A stretch of DNA of 14,294 bases, taken from contig VMTI01000014.1 of assembly GCA_013791675.1 (NCBI GenBank), forward strand, positions 1 to 14,294, given 5' to 3'. This document shows, piece after piece, positions 6,375 to 12,224 of the stretch. Source of the DNA: a bacterium. Lineage in GTDB: Bacteria; CG03. Below the pieces are notes generated by a model, which was not told the DNA's origin, did no database searches, and was given only the letters and a program-made list of their open reading frames with translations. Numbering within the stretch: position 1 is the first letter of the stretch; each line of letters opens with the position of its first letter. Position numbers and translations under genes: made by a program.

Positions 6375-7415
6375 ATGGATAGAAAAGAAATTGAAAAAAT
6401 TGTGCGGGAAATTTTAGCCGAGCAGCAGGGGATCCGTCCGATTTCTTCCGCTATGGGTTCATTTAAGAGTGATTATCCGGTTACTTCAGGAACATCAGGC
6501 AAGCCGGTTTCGAACGGAGTGAAAGTGACATTCGGAACAGCCGGTAAAATTTTTTCTAATGACAGTTTTTTCGCGGGAAAGCAAAAAACGAATTCGTCAG
6601 AGTTCAAATGCCCTCTGCTTGAAGGTACTGTGAGCGAATGTATAGGCTGCGCGCAGTGCGTGGTCAAAAGGCCCGAAGATGTCAAGGCGATATTGGCTGC
6701 CGGCGCCTGCAGAATATCCGCTCTGCATCCCGAAAGCGGTTCTTATGATGCGGCAGTAGCGGCAATGATAGATCACACGATGCTGAAGGCAAATGTCACA
6801 CAGGAACAGATCGGCAAATTATGCGATGAGGCGAGAAAGTATCATTTCGCGACAGTTTGTGTTAATCCCGGATATGTGTCTCTGGCCAAGGAGCTTCTCA
6901 AAGGCTCCGGCGTGGGCGTTACAACGGTTATAGGTTTTCCTCTGGGAGCTACGACGTCAGTAACGAAAGCCATAGAGGCGCGCGACGCCGTCGCCGCTGG
7001 AGCCGATGAAATAGACATGGTTATAAATGTAGGCGCGCTCAAAAGCGGCAATTTTCAGCTTGCGCATGACGATATAAAAGCCGTCAGGGAAGTGACAAGA
7101 GGCCATGTTTTGAAAGTCATCATTGAAACAGCTCTTCTGACAAAGGATGAAAAAATAAAAGCCTGCGAACTTGCTAAGGAAGCGGGGGCTGATTTCGTGA
7201 AGACATCTACCGGATTTTCAACAGGCGGCGCGACGGTGGAAGATATAAAACTGATGCGTTCTGTTGTGGGCCCGTCTATGGGCGTAAAGGCATCAGGCGG
7301 TGTTAATAGCAGAAGCGATGCAGAAGCGATGAAAGCAGCCGGCGCCACCCGCATCGGGGCTTCGGCTTCCGTGGCAATTGTCACCGGGCAGAAAACAGAG
7401 TCAAAGGGATATTGA
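6375..7415 (+). CDS. deoC: BMC-targeted deoxyribose-phosphate aldolase (DeoC) with N-terminal extension
   Basis: From ATG 6375 the product has 346 residues, about 90-120 longer than ordinary DeoC. DeoC cleaves 2-deoxyribose 5-phosphate to glyceraldehyde 3-phosphate and acetaldehyde through a lysine Schiff base. Residues 1-18 (MDRKEIEKIVREILAEQQ) form an amphipathic helix typical of BMC encapsulation peptides. A flexible Ser/Gly-rich linker (about 19-75) follows. Then comes a cysteine cluster, C79 and C89-x2-C92-x2-C95, of unknown role (possible metal or Fe-S site). The aldolase barrel spans about 125-346: IDHTMLKAN, ATVCVNPGY, DEIDMVIN with D214, ADFVKTSTGF with Schiff-base K276, and GVKASGG with K305, matching D102, K167 and K201 of the E. 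coli enzyme. The catalytic set is complete. It is the only obvious lyase in the locus and defines it as SPU-like; the acetaldehyde would be retained by the shell. Confidence 0.93.
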   Translation: MDRKEIEKIVREILAEQQGIRPISSAMGSFKSDYPVTSGTSGKPVSNGVKVTFGTAGKIFSNDSFFAGKQKTNSSEFKCPLLEGTVSECIGCAQCVVKRPEDVKAILAAGACRISALHPESGSYDAAVAAMIDHTMLKANVTQEQIGKLCDEARKYHFATVCVNPGYVSLAKELLKGSGVGVTTVIGFPLGATTSVTKAIEARDAVAAGADEIDMVINVGALKSGNFQLAHDDIKAVREVTRGHVLKVIIETALLTKDEKIKACELAKEAGADFVKTSTGFSTGGATVEDIKLMRSVVGPSMGVKASGGVNSRSDAEAMKAAGATRIGASASVAIVTGQKTESKGY

Positions 7416-7437
7416 AATAAGAGCGGTTTTGGTAAAG

Positions 7438-7454
7438 AAGGCCGCATAGGCCTT
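7438..7454 (+). promoter_or_regulatory. Small hairpin between deoC and the BMC-H gene
   Basis: AAGGCC and GGCCTT form a perfect 6-bp stem around a 5-nt loop (GCATA). There is no following U tract, so it is not a standard terminator. It may stabilise or mark a processing point for the mRNA of the abundant shell protein downstream. This is inference from sequence only. Confidence 0.3.
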
Positions 7455-7461
7455 GGAAAAT

Positions 7462-7470
7462 AAGGAGGAG
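7462..7470 (+). promoter_or_regulatory. Strong Shine-Dalgarno for the BMC-H gene
   Basis: AAGGAGGAG lies 7 nt before ATG 7478 and is among the strongest ribosome sites in the window. It suits the major shell protein, which is needed in far higher copy than the enzymes encoded before it. Confidence 0.7.
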
Positions 7471-7477
7471 AATTAAA

Positions 7478-7750
7478 ATGGCACAAATGGCATTGGGAAT
7501 GATTGAAACGAAGGGTCTCGTGGGAATGATAGAGGCGTCCGACGCTATGGTGAAAGCGGCGAAGGTCGAACTTTCAGGCTATGAGAAAATCGGCGGCGGT
7601 TTTGTCACCGCATTTGTCAGAGGCGAAGTGGGAGCGGTGCGCGCGGCTGTTGAAGCCGGTTCGGCGGCTGCCCAGAGGGTCGGCGAGCTTATCTCCGTCC
7701 ATGTTATACCCAGGCCCGACGATCAGCTTGAAGTAATACTGCCTAAATAA
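7478..7750 (+). CDS. BMC-H hexameric shell protein (PduA/EutM/CcmK type)
   Basis: The 90-residue single BMC domain (PF00936) starts ALGMIETKGLVGMIEASDAMVKAA and has the pore loop EKIGGG (36-41), the GEVGAVRAAVEAG helix and the C-terminal HVIPRPDDQLEVILPK. Hexamers of such proteins tile the shell facets. The GGG pore loop (39-41) predicts a narrow pore for small polar metabolites. It is the only BMC-H in the window, so with the PduT-like trimer and two pentamers the shell set is minimal but complete. About 60 nt separate it from deoC, unlike the tight overlaps upstream, with a hairpin and strong ribosome site in between, consistent with independent high expression. Confidence 0.96.
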   Translation: MAQMALGMIETKGLVGMIEASDAMVKAAKVELSGYEKIGGGFVTAFVRGEVGAVRAAVEAGSAAAQRVGELISVHVIPRPDDQLEVILPK

Positions 7751-7751
7751 A

Positions 7752-7841
7752 ATACGCGCATATAAATCCTTCGATGACGTGCCGGATGAATTCGCGGCGC
7801 GTCTCCTTGCGGGGGTGCGAAGCATCGTGCGCGAAATGTAA
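7752..7841 (+). pseudogene. Orphan coding-like remnant between BMC-H and the next gene
   Basis: One frame reads IRAYKSFDDVPDEFAARLL then AGVRSIVREM and stops at TAA 7839-7841. Its G+C and codon pattern resemble the real genes around it. There is no ATG; the frame closes upstream at TAA 7734-7736 inside the BMC-H gene, and the only candidate start is GTG 7779, without a ribosome site. It could be the 3' end of a deleted gene. The last 17 residues form an amphipathic helix. I do not recognise the family. Confidence 0.3.
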
Positions 7842-7849
7842 TTTAGAGT

Positions 7850-8128
7850 ATGGACAAAGAGCGGCTGGAGAATTTAGTATTTGATGAGCTTCTTGCAATA
7901 AGTCCCAAGCAGAAAAATATAAAGAGGGGCTTTTTTGCCGGGAACTATCTGCGTAATATGGCATATCAGAGGCCGTTTTCCCGCGCGCTTGTAACGGAGG
8001 CGGATGTCAGGGAATTTTTAAAAACAGGGGCAAGAGTAATGGCGATGAAGAAAGGCTCTATAATAACGCCTCTCGCTGTAGAGATGATAGACGCTAACTT
8101 CATAAAGGTGGAATATGAACGGGCTTAA
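7850..8128 (+). CDS. Small BMC-associated protein with encapsulation-like helix and EutQ N-terminus-like motif
   Basis: The 92-residue protein has two parts. Residues 1-17 (MDKERLENLVFDELLAI) form an amphipathic helix like the encapsulation peptide of the DeoC here. Residues about 47-89 (LVTEADVREFLKTG, then GSIITPLAVEMIDANFIKVEY) resemble the N-terminal module of EutQ, as I recall it (LITANDIRAA ... ASIITPEAREVAELLGF). The same short module occurs in several BMC proteins. The cupin domain of EutQ is absent. The middle (20-46) is basic (KQKNIKRGFFAGNYLRNMAYQR). It may be a linker or scaffold that organises cargo with the shell; no catalytic motif is seen. It is the last BMC gene and overlaps the first V-ATPase gene by 14 nt, tying the two clusters together. 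No strong ribosome site precedes ATG 7850. Confidence 0.7.
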   Translation: MDKERLENLVFDELLAISPKQKNIKRGFFAGNYLRNMAYQRPFSRALVTEADVREFLKTGARVMAMKKGSIITPLAVEMIDANFIKVEYERA

Positions 8129-8444
8129 CGATAAAATAAAGGAAATTGCCGATAAAGAAAAAACTCTTTTGGAGAAAAAAGAAGCGTTGAAAAAGAAAAC
8201 TGAAAAGCTTCTTAAAGCGGCCGTTGCGGAAGGAGAACAAATGATGGCCGCAGCCGAATCACGTTCGGCTGAAGATAAAGAAAAAATATTAAGCGAAAGA
8301 AAAAAACAGGCGGATGCGGAAGTCAGAGAGCTTATTCTTAATTCCGAAATAGAGTCAAAAAAAGCCGCGGTTATTTTCAGAAACAAAAGCAAAGAGATTG
8401 TCATGACGCTGTTTAAGGAATTGGACGGGTATTTAAAAAATTGA
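8115..8444 (+). CDS. V-type ATPase peripheral stalk subunit (G/H-like coiled coil, NtpF/AtpH position)
   Basis: The 109-residue protein is almost entirely charged helix, with heptad-like Lys/Glu/Ala/Leu sequence (KIKEIADKEKTLLEKKEALKK ...) and no other motif. Length, composition and position immediately before the subunit I gene match the small coiled-coil subunit that pairs with subunit E to form the peripheral stalks of bacterial V/A-ATPases (NtpF in E. hirae). The C-terminal part (IVMTLFKELDGYLKN) is less charged. It begins 14 nt inside the upstream BMC-associated gene and ends overlapping the TTG start of subunit I (TTGA). Identification rests on context and composition because this family is poorly conserved. 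Confidence 0.7.
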   Translation: MNGLNDKIKEIADKEKTLLEKKEALKKKTEKLLKAAVAEGEQMMAAAESRSAEDKEKILSERKKQADAEVRELILNSEIESKKAAVIFRNKSKEIVMTLFKELDGYLKN

Positions 8445-10375
8445 TAGCTCCGCTAAGAAAAATCTATTTTGCCGGTTCTTCCGGACGTTTTAATTCCGTT
8501 TTCGCTTTTCTTCAGAAAAAAGGAATAGTGGAACTTTCTGATTCAAGCGCTGAAATTACTGTTCCGGGCACAGATAAAGACAGCAGTTCTTTTTACGAGA
8601 TTTCAAAAACGGTAGAAGATTTAAAAGATGTAATAAAATTTCTTGCCGGAAAAGGCGCCGCTGTAGGCACAGCCCGGAAAAAAATTCCGGGATTTAACGC
8701 GGAGCAAATCCTCGCAAGATTCCCGGATTTGCAGACAGCTTTCGCGGCCAATCGCGAAGTAATCGCTACATTGTCGGAAAAAATATCCCGCCTTGAGGAC
8801 GTGCTGGCGCTGCCGGTAAAGTTTGATTTGATAGGGGAACTTTCATTGACGTGGAGGCGGTTTTTCTCTCTTCCGATAAAAAAAGCCGTTAAGCTGGAGA
8901 AATTTTTCTCGGGCGTTTCGGGCGTCGCTCTTGAATGTGTTTATACTGACGCGAAAAAGAAAATTTTTGTATTGTTTTTCCCGTCGGGACAAATGCCGGA
9001 CACCGGAGATTTCCAGTTGGATTCCATGTATGTTCCCCTAAATCCGGAAGCCGAATTAAAAATACTCGATGAAGCGCTTGAAAAAGCGAAAGATGAGGAA
9101 GATATTCTTTATGATGAAAAGAAAAGCATGGGGGCGTATTTCCCCCAGCTTCTGCTCATATACGATTATTATGAAAATCTGAAAATACGTGAAGCCGCTA
9201 AATTGGAAAAATTATTTGAAACCGAAAAAATGTTTGTGCTGTCGGGATGGATAAAGGATAAATCCGCGGATGCGGTGACAGAGGAACTATCTTTAAATTT
9301 CCCTGATGTTTACTGCGAATTCAGGCATCCGCTTGACGGTGAAGATGTGCCGGTTAATCTTGAAAACAGCGCTATTGCCGGGCCCTACGAATTTTTGACA
9401 TCAATGTACGGAGTGCCCGCGTATGGTTCGGTGGATCCGTCCCCGAACATAGCCGTTTTTTTCGCTTTCTTTTTCGGCCTATGCCTGACAGATGCAGGGT
9501 ACGGAATTATTATAGCGGCTGCGAGCGCAATCGCTCTACGTTCTAAAAAAACTCCGCGTGAGCTTAAAAAAATTCTTAAAATATTTCTGGGCGGAGGTTT
9601 GTTCACGGTGCTTGCCGGAGCCGCTACAGGCGGGTGGTTCGGCCCCGATTTTCTTACACGGCTTCCCGGAAACTTAGGTTTTTTAAAAACTGCCGCGGAT
9701 AGGCTTGTTTTATTTGACCCCGTAAAGGACGCGCTTTTGTTTGTGGGAATAGCCATAGGCTGCGGATTTGTGCAGGTGATGTGGGGCATGGCCTTAAAAT
9801 GCATTGACGATTTCAGGCAGGGCAGGATTGCCGCGCTTTTTTTTGAGGATATAGCGGCTGTTTTTATACAGATTTCAATGCCGGCGCTTCTTGCCGTTTA
9901 CGCTCTCAAAATTTTTATCCCCCCCGCGCCGCTACTGAATCTTTTGTTTGTTATGTTCCTAGCGGGTTCCGCATCCATAGTGCTGTACAATCTGATTACG
10001 CAGAAAGGCGCGATTTTTAAAATTTTATGGAGTTATTACGGCCTTTATTCAGTTTTAACAGGAAATTCTTTTTCCGATATTCTCTCTTATATAAGGCTGT
10101 TTGCCCTGGGTTTGACGACGGGCCTTGTGGCCATGGCGGTTAATGAAATTGTGTGGATAGTAGTTTCATGGGGAACGTGGGCGATCCCGCTTGCGGCGCT
10201 TTTTTTTGTGTGCCTTCACGCGGGCAATCTTGTTATTAATATGCTGGGCGCTACGGTGCATACCATGCGGCTGCAGTATTACGAATTTTTTACAAAGTTT
10301 ATAAGAACGGGCGGCCATTATTTCAAACCGCTGAAAAATTTCGTAAAATATTCTTCGGTTGAAGTCAGTGTGTAG
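8441..10375 (+). CDS. ntpI: V-type ATPase subunit I (a-subunit, membrane stator half-channel)
   Basis: The 644-residue product has the two-part structure of the subunit a/I family. Residues 1 to about 330 form a soluble arm with coiled coil (start IAPLRKIYFAGSSGRF; EKAKDEEDILYDEKK). About eight membrane segments follow, the first being AVFFAFFFGLCLTDAGYGIIIAAA. The conserved SYIRLFALGL segment carries the essential Arg (about R552) that faces the c-ring carboxylate, and VHTMRLQYYEFFTKF near residue 610 is the other family signature. It conducts the ion across the membrane while the K ring turns. The start is TTG at 8441, overlapping the previous stop; the family-typical N-terminus supports it, and no ATG lies nearby. 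Length is normal for bacterial NtpI. Confidence 0.95.
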   Translation: MIAPLRKIYFAGSSGRFNSVFAFLQKKGIVELSDSSAEITVPGTDKDSSSFYEISKTVEDLKDVIKFLAGKGAAVGTARKKIPGFNAEQILARFPDLQTAFAANREVIATLSEKISRLEDVLALPVKFDLIGELSLTWRRFFSLPIKKAVKLEKFFSGVSGVALECVYTDAKKKIFVLFFPSGQMPDTGDFQLDSMYVPLNPEAELKILDEALEKAKDEEDILYDEKKSMGAYFPQLLLIYDYYENLKIREAAKLEKLFETEKMFVLSGWIKDKSADAVTEELSLNFPDVYCEFRHPLDGEDVPVNLENSAIAGPYEFLTSMYGVPAYGSVDPSPNIAVFFAFFFGLCLTDAGYGIIIAAASAIALRSKKTPRELKKILKIFLGGGLFTVLAGAATGGWFGPDFLTRLPGNLGFLKTAADRLVLFDPVKDALLFVGIAIGCGFVQVMWGMALKCIDDFRQGRIAALFFEDIAAVFIQISMPALLAVYALKIFIPPAPLLNLLFVMFLAGSASIVLYNLITQKGAIFKILWSYYGLYSVLTGNSFSDILSYIRLFALGLTTGLVAMAVNEIVWIVVSWGTWAIPLAALFFVCLHAGNLVINMLGATVHTMRLQYYEFFTKFIRTGGHYFKPLKNFVKYSSVEVSV

Positions 10376-10379
10376 TTTG

Positions 10380-10386
10380 AGGAGGT
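10380..10386 (+). promoter_or_regulatory. Strong Shine-Dalgarno for the K (c-ring) gene
   Basis: AGGAGGT lies 6 nt before ATG 10393, a near-perfect anti-16S match. It fits the need for about ten copies of the ring subunit per enzyme. Confidence 0.7.
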
Positions 10387-10392
10387 AATAAG

Positions 10393-10866
10393 ATGGATGG
10401 ATTAACAATTGCTTTATTTGGAGCCGGATTAGCAGTATTTCTCGGCGGAATAGGTTCCGCCGTCGGTGTGTCAACTGCAGGCCAGGCCGCCGCCGGAGTT
10501 TTAAGCGAGAAACCGGAAAAGTTCGGCGAGACTTTTATTCTTGTGGCTCTGCCCGGGACGCAGGGTATTTACGGTTTTGCCGTGGGCTTTATGGCCATAC
10601 TTAAGCTTGGCCTGCTCGGCGGCACCGCTCCGGCGGTTGTTTCCGTCAATCAGGGGCTGCTTCTTTTAGCCGCCTGCATTCCTGTGGGCGTGGCCGGACT
10701 TTTAAGCGGAATTTATCAGGGCAGAGTCTGCGCTGCCGGAGTGGGTATTGTGGCGAAACAGGAAGGTAAATTCGGACTGGCTGTCATATACGGCATTCTT
10801 GTGGAAACTTACGCGCTGCCGGGTTTTGTCACATCAATCCTGGTGGTTCTGTCAGTTAAGCTCTAA
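10393..10866 (+). CDS. ntpK: V-type ATPase subunit K (c-ring proteolipid), Na+-type site
   Basis: The 157-residue membrane protein is a fused double hairpin with four transmembrane helices, as in E. hirae NtpK. The two halves each begin with Gly/Ala-rich helices (GIGSAVGVSTAGQAAAG; LLSGIYQGRVCAAG). All residues of the NtpK sodium site appear in register: L53, T56 and Q57 in LPGTQG, Q109 in SGIYQG and E138 in VETYALPGF (L61, T64, Q65, Q110 and E139 in E. hirae). Only the second hairpin has the carboxylate, giving one ion site per four helices, which favours ATP-driven pumping over synthesis. I therefore predict Na+ coupling. The gene has its own strong ribosome site. Confidence 0.96.
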   Translation: MDGLTIALFGAGLAVFLGGIGSAVGVSTAGQAAAGVLSEKPEKFGETFILVALPGTQGIYGFAVGFMAILKLGLLGGTAPAVVSVNQGLLLLAACIPVGVAGLLSGIYQGRVCAAGVGIVAKQEGKFGLAVIYGILVETYALPGFVTSILVVLSVKL

Positions 10867-10868
10867 AA

Positions 10869-11417
10869 ATGGCCTGGCAGGAACTGCTTGACAGCATAGA
10901 AGAGCGAATGCGCGGGGAGCTTGATGAGATAGTTAATATAGCGGAGGATAAAAAAAAGAGGATTATAGCCGCAGCTGCTGCATCGGCCGCTCGGGCGGAA
11001 GAGGAAGGAAAGAAAAAATCTCTCCATGCGGCGCAGCTTTTGCATGATGAGATTATATCCGCCGGAAGAATATCATCAAAAAACATTCTTCGGAAATCGC
11101 ATCTGAGTGAAATAGATGCTGTTTACGGCGAATTCAAAAAGCAGCTTCTGAATTCGGCGGATTTAAAAAAGAAAATCCTGTTGAATTTTATAGAAAAAAA
11201 CGCCGATGAAGGATGCGAGGTGGAATTGTCTTCCGAAAGCTACGCTCTTCTTAAAGGCGAGCATTTTTCTAAAAAAATAAAATTGACTAAGAAAAACACG
11301 GATTGCCCCGTTTTTATAAACATGGATAAAATTGTCATGAGTTTTGAATGGGATGAATTTTTGGCGTCTTTCAGGGCCGCTACAATTAAAAAAGTGAGTA
11401 AAGGGGTCAGGTCTTGA
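10869..11417 (+). CDS. ntpE: V-type ATPase subunit E (peripheral stalk)
   Basis: The 182-residue product follows the E-subunit pattern: a long charged N-terminal helix (LDSIEERMRGELDEIVNIAEDKKK, then Ala-rich stretches to about residue 110) and a compact C-terminal globular part (about 115-182) that contacts the head. With the G/H-like protein it makes the peripheral stalks that stop the A3B3 head rotating. The gene starts 3 nt after the K stop. Its last codons (KGVRS) lie within an inverted repeat at 11403-11421, and its TGA overlaps the TTG start of the next gene, so the C-terminal residues may have been altered by that element. Confidence 0.88.
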   Translation: MAWQELLDSIEERMRGELDEIVNIAEDKKKRIIAAAAASAARAEEEGKKKSLHAAQLLHDEIISAGRISSKNILRKSHLSEIDAVYGEFKKQLLNSADLKKKILLNFIEKNADEGCEVELSSESYALLKGEHFSKKIKLTKKNTDCPVFINMDKIVMSFEWDEFLASFRAATIKKVSKGVRS

Positions 11418-11421
11418 CCCC
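11403..11421 (+). repeat. Perfect inverted repeat across the E/C gene junction (REP-like)
   Basis: GGGGTCA and TGACCCC are perfect inverted copies separated by GGTCT. The left arm contains the only Shine-Dalgarno-like stretch (AAGGGG, 11401-11406) for the next gene, and the TTG start at 11414 sits at the foot of the right arm. A folded hairpin would therefore hide the initiation site of subunit C. From memory, GGGGTCAGGTCTTGAC-type sequences recur as REP-like units near IS200-type transposase genes in many uncultured bacteria; this link is not verified. Confidence 0.7.
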
Positions 11422-11914
11422 AAGTTCGGGCGCTGTTTTCGCGGTCGGCGTCGCCCGCGCGCTGGAAACGCTTCTTTTGAGCCCGCAGGATTTAAGGGCG
11501 GCTTTTAACGCGAAAGATTTTCATGGAGCTGTTGCCGTTATAAAAAGCCGTCCTTTCGGCAGGCTGCTGGATGAAGCAAAAAAGGATTTCGGCATAGGGG
11601 AATACGTTCTGGCATATTCGAAACTTTTTTCGGAAATTTCTGAAAGCGGAGGGTTTTTTACCGGTGATACGTCGGAGTTTCTGAAATTTCTTGAAGAAAA
11701 TTCCAGAAACGAAATTTTAAGCGCGATGAAAACCTATACGTCGCCTTTGGATTTTTATGAATTTCTTGACGGTAAAAGAAAAGACCGAAGGGGAAAGATA
11801 GAAGGCGAGGATGTTTTGGAATATATATGGATGGCGCTTTGGTGGCAGATGATGCTTGTGCGAATGATATTTATCTCAAAGAAGCAGAACGCCGATTTTA
11901 AATATGTCGTCTGA
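11414..11914 (+). CDS. ntpC: V-type ATPase subunit C/d-like protein, about half the usual length
   Basis: The 166-residue product starts at TTG 11414 (no ATG is available) and resembles the N-terminus of V-ATPase subunit C/AC39: VARALETLLLSPQDLRAAFNAKDFHGAVAVIKSRPFG. It sits in the C slot between E and F. Bacterial C subunits are about 330 residues, built from repeated helical units that make a socket between rotor and K ring; here the frame stops after what looks like the first half (WWQMMLVRMIFISKKQNADFKYVV). The gene downstream starts 11 nt before the stop, so no second half remains. It may be a shortened lineage-specific form, comparable to the divergent proteins (DUF2764) that occupy this slot in Bacteroidetes and Chlamydiae, or a decayed gene. 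The start lies in an inverted repeat that could limit its translation. Confidence 0.65.
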   Translation: MTPSSGAVFAVGVARALETLLLSPQDLRAAFNAKDFHGAVAVIKSRPFGRLLDEAKKDFGIGEYVLAYSKLFSEISESGGFFTGDTSEFLKFLEENSRNEILSAMKTYTSPLDFYEFLDGKRKDRRGKIEGEDVLEYIWMALWWQMMLVRMIFISKKQNADFKYVV

Positions 11915-12206
11915 AGGTAAAAAAGTTTTTGTCTGCGGAGAAAAATTTTTCTGCAGCCTTTTTGCGCATCTGGGATGCGTTACGGCCGAGTGGAAGGGTG
12001 ATGAAAAGGAAGTGTTTGAAAAAATGAAAGACGGGAATGGAGCTTTTTTTATATTTTCGCAGAGCGCTTTTGAAAAGCTGAGAAAAAATTTCAGGGAGTT
12101 TTTTCCGTCGTCGCCTTATATAGTGTTTCCTCTTCCCGGCGAAGAAAACAAGATAGAAAAGGAAATCGCGGAGCTTGTTAAAATAGCGGTGGGAGTGGAG
12201 ATATAG
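11904..12206 (+). CDS. ntpG: V-type ATPase subunit F (central stalk)
   Basis: The 100-residue product fits the small Rossmann-like F subunit (NtpG in E. hirae): a short first strand (KKVFVCG) and helix, a middle IFSQSAFEKLRKNFREFF strand-helix unit, PYIVFPLPGE, and the family-typical C-terminus IAELVKIAVGVEI. It binds subunit D in the rotating central stalk and can regulate ATP hydrolysis. The start ATG lies 11 nt inside the subunit C-like gene in another frame. It is followed by 18 nt and the ribosome site of subunit A. Sequence match is moderate, but position and the C-terminal pattern make the call sound. Confidence 0.82.
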   Translation: MSSEGKKVFVCGEKFFCSLFAHLGCVTAEWKGDEKEVFEKMKDGNGAFFIFSQSAFEKLRKNFREFFPSSPYIVFPLPGEENKIEKEIAELVKIAVGVEI

Positions 12207-12224
12207 CAAACGGAGAGTATAGAT

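Noticed and set aside
7438..7454. Rho-independent terminator between deoC and BMC-H
   Set aside because: The stem is only 6 bp and no T run follows. Listed instead as a possible regulatory hairpin.
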